Part shown: piece by piece, positions 59,829-64,000 of the stretch
How positions within the stretch are numbered: position 1 is the stretch's first letter
How the letters are laid out: every line of letters starts with the position of its first letter
Source of the DNA: Vibrio gigantis
GTDB lineage: Bacteria; Pseudomonadota; Gammaproteobacteria; Enterobacterales; Vibrionaceae
Direction of reading: 5' to 3'
NCBI RefSeq assembly: GCF_024347515.1
Contig: NZ_AP025492.1
Span: 2,542,001 to 2,606,000, forward strand
DNA length: 64,000 nt
Translations under genes and position numbers: made by a program
Notes under the pieces: model-generated
Databases searched by the model: none
The model's input: only the letters and a program-made list of their open reading frames with translations
Told to the model about the DNA's origin: nothing

Positions 59829-60092
59829 TTAAGCTTGGCTTTGTAGCTCAACCCAAAGGTCATTAACAATAGTGCGGTCTGCTGGCGTTAGTTCAGAGCG
59901 AGCGTCGTCTAGGCTCTTTTCAATGCGAGCTTTTACTTCTGCTACATCTTCAATGCCTTCTTCTTCACATGAAGCCACAGAAAGAGAAATATGACCACGT
60001 AAGTAACCACCAGCAAACAATTCATCGTCTGATGCGTTTTCAATGCGAGCATCAATTACTTCAAGTAGTTTTTCTTCAAATTCGATAATCAT
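59829..60092 (-). CDS. yfcL: YfcL family protein
   Basis: 87 aa; neighbour of epmC, as in E. coli. Acidic, helical. Function unknown. Start ATG overlaps the epmC region by a nine-base gap. Confidence 0.85.
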   Translation of the reverse strand: MIIEFEEKLLEVIDARIENASDDELFAGGYLRGHISLSVASCEEEGIEDVAEVKARIEKSLDDARSELTPADRTIVNDLWVELQSQA

Positions 60093-60101
60093 AATATTCT
60101 C

Positions 60102-60632
60102 TTATTTCACAATAAATTGGCTAGTACATAAAGGTTCAACATCGTAGAAGCTGCGTAATGCTTCAGAGAGCATTTTCACGCGAGGCGGAAGACCAACTTC
60201 AAAGATACCCATGACTTCGCTGTGTACTTTATTCATAAAAGCCAAACGATCTGGCTCAAAATCGCCGTGTAGATTGTCACAGCTAACATTAAAAGGAAAG
60301 CCCGCACTCATCGCAATGATCCATTCATACGCTTGTGGGCGAATTTCTACTTTTTCGAACTCAGCTTGAACCGACTCAGTTCGACCATCAGGCTCATACC
60401 AATAGCCAAAATCTTCCAACAAACGACGCTCAGAACCAGCCACACACCAATGTGCTATTTCGTGAAGTGCAGACGCATAAAAGCCGCGAGCGAATACGAT
60501 ACGGTGATGAGAAACCTGTTCATCGGCTGGCAGGTAAATCGGCTCATCAGCCCCCAGTTCAAGCTTGGTATTGTAGCTCTCGAAAAAGGTTTGATTGAAA
60601 ATATCGATGATGTCTGGGTATTGGTGCGTCAT
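60102..60632 (-). CDS. epmC: Elongation factor P hydroxylase EpmC
   Basis: 176 aa from ATG 60632. EPIYLPAD, HHRIVFARGFYASALHEIAHWC (HExxH) and GYWYEPDGRTE closely match E. coli EpmC. Hydroxylates the beta-lysylated EF-P lysine. Confidence 0.93.
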   Translation of the reverse strand: MTHQYPDIIDIFNQTFFESYNTKLELGADEPIYLPADEQVSHHRIVFARGFYASALHEIAHWCVAGSERRLLEDFGYWYEPDGRTESVQAEFEKVEIRPQAYEWIIAMSAGFPFNVSCDNLHGDFEPDRLAFMNKVHSEVMGIFEVGLPPRVKMLSEALRSFYDVEPLCTSQFIVK

Positions 60633-60931
60633 AAAATCAAATTTAAGTAAAAAGAACTCGGGCATTTTGCGTTTTTTTAAGCGCTTGGTAAAGCCCTATC
60701 ATGGGCAATGACATTAGGTTCATCCTAATACTTTACTGTGACAATCGATTGCTGTTCCCAGATTACACCACTTTAAGGTGAGTGATTAGTTTAGCTAATC
60801 TGAAACGCTTATTCACGGTACAAATATTCATTCGTCAATTGGCGTTTTTACTACTACACTCGCGCTTCATTTTTATATCCCTAAGGCCTATAAGACTCCA
60901 ATTTATAGACCTATATTATAGAGCTACAGCA

Positions 60932-61555
60932 ATGCTACTAAGTGTTTTGTATATCATTGGCATCACGGCAGAAGCCATGACCGGCGCTCTCAGTGCTGGC
61001 AAACAAAAAATGGATTGGTTTGGTGTAATGTTGGTTGCGAGTGCAACGGCAATTGGCGGTGGTACAGTACGAGATATCTTACTTGGCCACTACCCTTTAG
61101 GCTGGGTTGAAAACCCACAGTATCTTGCGATCACCTGTATCGCAGGTGTTATCACAACGGGTCTGGCTAAGTGGGTAATCAAACTCAAAGGCTTATTCAT
61201 TCGTTTGGATGCTCTAGGGCTTATCGTGTTCAGCATCATTGGTACTAAAGTAGCGATGACAATGGGTCTCCACCCAATGATTTGCATGGTGTCGGCACTA
61301 GTGACTGGCGTGTTTGGTGGTTTGCTGCGCGATCTTATCTGTCGTCAAACACCATTGGTGTTGCATGAGGAACTGTATGCGTCTGTCGCACTTGTTGCTT
61401 CAGGTTTGTACCTAGGTTTGCTTGAGCTTGGCATTAACGACGTAACCGCAACGATTGTGACGCTTGTGGTCGGCTACTTGCTGCGCATGGCAGCGGTGAG
61501 ATTCAAGTGGCGCTTGCCTTCATTCCAGCTTGATCCTGAAAGCTCCGTGCATTAA
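60932..61555 (+). CDS. TRIC-type channel (UPF0126/YicG family)
   Basis: 207 aa from ATG 60932. Two repeats of three helices each, with GGGTVRDILLG and GGLLRDLICRQTPL. Longer upstream frame is not family-like. Trimeric intracellular cation channel or glycine transporter by family. Confidence 0.9.
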   Translation: MLLSVLYIIGITAEAMTGALSAGKQKMDWFGVMLVASATAIGGGTVRDILLGHYPLGWVENPQYLAITCIAGVITTGLAKWVIKLKGLFIRLDALGLIVFSIIGTKVAMTMGLHPMICMVSALVTGVFGGLLRDLICRQTPLVLHEELYASVALVASGLYLGLLELGINDVTATIVTLVVGYLLRMAAVRFKWRLPSFQLDPESSVH

Positions 61556-61570
61556 ATACCACTAGAAAAC

Positions 61571-61606
61571 AAAAAGGGTTGCTCCAACAGGAAGCAACCC
61601 TTTTTT
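61571..61606. terminator. Bidirectional terminator TRIC/aroC
   Basis: AAAAAGGGTTGCT/AGCAACCCTTTTT stem. Confidence 0.9.
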
Positions 61607-61620
61607 CATTCACTCAATCG

Positions 61621-62706
61621 TTAGATTTGAGGAGTACTCGTGGTCACGCCATGGTTCTGACCACGATGGCGTAATAGGTGATCGAGTAGAACAATCGCTA
61701 GCATAGCTTCTGCAATTGGCACCGCACGAATACCAACACATGGATCGTGACGACCTTTCGTGATTAGCTGTGTTGCTTCACCGTCTTTAGTAATCGTGTC
61801 ACCAGGAACCGTGATGCTTGATGTTGGTTTAAGCGCAATGCTTGCCACAATATCTTGGCCCGTAGAAATACCACCTAAGATACCGCCAGCATGGTTGCTA
61901 GTGAAACCTTCCGGAGTTAATGGATCACGATGTTCACTACCACGCTGATTAACGACATCAAAGCCATCACCAATCTCAACACCTTTCACCGCGTTGATGC
62001 TCATTAGAGCATGAGCAATATCAGCATCTAAACGATCAAAGATTGGCTCACCAAGGCCTACAGGCACTTTAGTCGCAACCACTTGAATCTTCGCACCGAT
62101 CGAGTTGCCTTCTTTTAGCAAGTCACGAATCAGTTGGTCGAATTCAGGCACTTTGTCGGCATCTGGACAGAAAAAAGCGTTGTTTTCGATCTCGTTCCAA
62201 TCGACTTTATCAATTGAGATATCACCCATTTGAGAAAGGTATGCTTGGATTTCAACACCAAATTCTTGTTTTAGGTATTTCTTCGCAATAGCACCCGCAG
62301 CAACACGCATTGCAGTTTCACGAGCTGAAGAACGACCACCACCACGGTAATCACGCACACCGTACTTTTGATGGTACGTATAGTCAGCGTGTCCAGGACG
62401 GAACTTGTCTTTAATTTCGGAATAGTCTTTAGAGCGTTGGTCTGTATTTTCGATCAATAGACCAATAGAAGTACCCGTAGTTTGGCCTTCAAATACACCT
62501 GATAAAATCTTTACTTCATCGGCTTCACGGCGAGCCGTTGTATAACGTGAAGTACCAGGGCGACGACGATCCAAATCTCTTTGAAGGTCTGCTTCGGTAA
62601 TTTCTAATCCTGGTGGGCACCCATCTACGATACATCCTAGTGCGATACCGTGACTTTCTCCGAACGTGGTCACGCGGAAATGTTGTCCGATACTGTTTCC
62701 TGCCAT
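61621..62706 (-). CDS. aroC: Chorismate synthase
   Basis: 361 aa. [24 protein letters not shown] and [20 protein letters not shown] are AroC signatures. Final step to chorismate. Long upstream gap of about 270 bases before tRNA-Arg holds no obvious gene. Confidence 0.98.
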   Translation of the reverse strand: MAGNSIGQHFRVTTFGESHGIALGCIVDGCPPGLEITEADLQRDLDRRRPGTSRYTTARREADEVKILSGVFEGQTTGTSIGLLIENTDQRSKDYSEIKDKFRPGHADYTYHQKYGVRDYRGGGRSSARETAMRVAAGAIAKKYLKQEFGVEIQAYLSQMGDISIDKVDWNEIENNAFFCPDADKVPEFDQLIRDLLKEGNSIGAKIQVVATKVPVGLGEPIFDRLDADIAHALMSINAVKGVEIGDGFDVVNQRGSEHRDPLTPEGFTSNHAGGILGGISTGQDIVASIALKPTSSITVPGDTITKDGEATQLITKGRHDPCVGIRAVPIAEAMLAIVLLDHLLRHRGQNHGVTTSTPQI

Positions 62707-62931
62707 TACTTCCTCTAAATCAGCTATTGAGCAGAAGGTTTGATTCCTAAACCGGCTGGCTAATAGCTTTACTTGTCTATTCTTCGTGAATTCATAGTGG
62801 CTTTATTACCAAATGATGTAAACCCCAAAAAACGAACAATTTTAACTTTCTATTACATGAGCCGAATGAAATGAATAACGTAGGAAAATGAGTGGCGCTT
62901 TAACAAGAGTATTTTTATTATGGTAGGAAAG

Positions 62932-62966
62932 CAAAAAACCCGACAACTCGGAGAGTTATCGGGTTT
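62932..62966 (-). terminator. Terminator of tRNA-Arg
   Basis: Stem AACCCGATAACTC/GAGTTGTCGGGTT, then TTTT on the minus strand. Confidence 0.85.
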
Positions 62967-62976
62967 CTTTAAATAA

Positions 62977-63053
62977 TGGCACGCCCTGAAGGATTCGAAC
63001 CTTCGACCACCTCCTTAGAAGGGAGGTGCTCTATCCAGCTGAGCTAAGGGCGC
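62977..63053 (-). tRNA. tRNA-Arg (anticodon UCU)
   Basis: 77 bases with encoded CCA. GCGCCCT/AGGGCGT acceptor (G-U at the end), D-arm AGCTCAGCTGGATAGAGC, anticodon stem CCTCC/GGAGG with loop CTTCTAA, T-loop GGTTCGAATCC. Reads AGA. Confidence 0.97.
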
Positions 63054-63168
63054 GCTACAGGAACGAATTATACGAATTCGAATCAGTAAAGCAACGGCTT
63101 TATGTAACATTCTGATCTAAGTGAGTAAAAAAAGGGCAACAAACATATAAGTGTTGGAAAATAGAACA

Positions 63169-63184
63169 AAGCAAACGTTTGCTT
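63169..63184. promoter_or_regulatory. PurR box before folD
   Basis: AAGCAAACGTTTGCTT is perfectly symmetric and fits the PurR consensus. It is about 80 bases before the folD start. Confidence 0.8.
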
Positions 63185-63264
63185 GATGGTAATCAAAAAG
63201 ATTTTCTGGAATAATGCGCCAAAAACATCAGCCACTAACTTGAATATCAATACTAAGGAAATTC

Positions 63265-64000
63265 ATGACTGCTCAAAATATTGATGGAAAGCTAATTTCT
63301 CAAACGGTTCGCTCTGAAGTTGCTGCACGTGTAAAAGCTCGTACTGAAGCTGGATTACGCGCTCCGGGCCTAGCGGTTGTTTTAGTGGGTGAAGACCCTG
63401 CTTCTCAGGTTTACGTTGGAAGTAAACGTAAAGCATGTGAAGAAGTTGGCTTCGTATCTAAATCTTACGATTTGCCAGCCACTGCGACAGAAGATGAACT
63501 GTTAACATTAGTAGACCAACTGAACCAAGACCCAGAGATCGACGGTATTCTGGTTCAACTGCCTCTACCTGCTGGCATTGATAGCACTCACGTTCTTGAG
63601 CGTATCACGCCAGAGAAAGACGTTGATGGCTTCCACCCATACAATGTCGGCCGTTTGGCTCAGCGTATGCCTAAGCTTCGCTCTTGCACGCCAAAAGGTA
63701 TCATCACGCTGCTTGACCGTTACAACATCGACTTACGTGGTAAGCACGCGGTTGTGGTTGGCGCTTCAAACATCGTGGGCCGTCCAATGACCCTAGAATT
63801 GCTTCTAGCAGGTTGTACAACGACAACGTGTCACCGCTTCACCAAAGACCTTGAAGGCCACGTACGTCAAGCAGACGTTGTTGTGGTTGCCGTTGGTAAG
63901 CCTAACTTCATTCCAGGTGCTTGGATTAAGAAAGGTGCCGTTGTGGTCGATGTTGGTATCAACCGTTTAGAATCTGGCAAGCTAGTGGGTGACGTCGAAT
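63265..64000 (+). CDS. folD: Methylenetetrahydrofolate dehydrogenase/cyclohydrolase (3' end outside window)
   Basis: 245 codons visible. [50 protein letters not shown] and [13 protein letters not shown] are FolD signatures. ATG 63265 has AAGGAA upstream. C1-folate metabolism; a PurR box is upstream. Confidence 0.97.
   Translation, partial: MTAQNIDGKLISQTVRSEVAARVKARTEAGLRAPGLAVVLVGEDPASQVYVGSKRKACEEVGFVSKSYDLPATATEDELLTLVDQLNQDPEIDGILVQLPLPAGIDSTHVLERITPEKDVDGFHPYNVGRLAQRMPKLRSCTPKGIITLLDRYNIDLRGKHAVVVGASNIVGRPMTLELLLAGCTTTTCHRFTKDLEGHVRQADVVVVAVGKPNFIPGAWIKKGAVVVDVGINRLESGKLVGDVE

Overview
The window is Vibrio chromosome, most likely a Splendidus-clade marine Vibrio. This rests on the gene order (hubP-truA-accD-folC-dedD-cvpA-purF; recR-ybaB-dnaX-apt-ybaN), a very long acidic HubP and Vibrio-like protein sequences. 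It is an inference from remembered synteny, not a database search.

Layout. (1) Positions 1-709 hold the 3' end of an alkaline phosphatase gene and its terminator. (2) About 834-32624 is an integrated P2-type myophage of the HP1/K139 (kappa) subgroup, about 31.8 kb. From the left it carries: attL; a non-coding cos-like region; an AT-rich cargo gene; the minus-strand late genes read from scaffold/capsid (19.1 kb) down to baseplate and tailspike (2.7 kb), with a lysis cassette embedded; the divergent terminase ATPase and portal genes; a regulatory island with two LexA-like boxes, a double-zinc-finger Ogr/Delta-type activator and an HTH regulator; a minus-strand early operon (CII-like, a DEDD exonuclease, a rolling-circle initiator of the gpA type); the cox/cI switch; an exported protein; the integrase; and attR. 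(3) From 32.6 to 64 kb is core genome: ycgN, ykgJ-like, aqpZ, recR, ybaB, dnaX, apt, ybaN, an RssB-like regulator, a LysR regulator, the purF-cvpA-dedD-folC-accD-truA-hubP block, asd, pdxB, fabB, mnmC, a flavin reductase, yfcL, epmC, a TRIC-type channel, aroC, tRNA-Arg(UCU) and the start of folD.

The phage is integrated in the last codons of ycgN. At attR it supplies a replacement 3' end that encodes nearly the same peptide with different codons. The original ycgN tail and its terminator are stranded at attL beside phoA. The structural gene set looks complete, but cox has an in-frame TAA at codon 26, inside its predicted DNA-binding helix. The prophage may therefore be unable to excise normally although its LexA-linked regulatory genes look intact.

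Other points of note are a -1 frameshift in the tail-assembly chaperone, a lysis cassette without a recognisable classical endolysin, a probable ATT start codon for ybaN, a dnaX gamma frameshift site, PurR boxes before cvpA-purF and folD, the fabB 3' UTR (a likely FarS-type sRNA), and in-frame hexamer and 177-bp repeats inside hubP.
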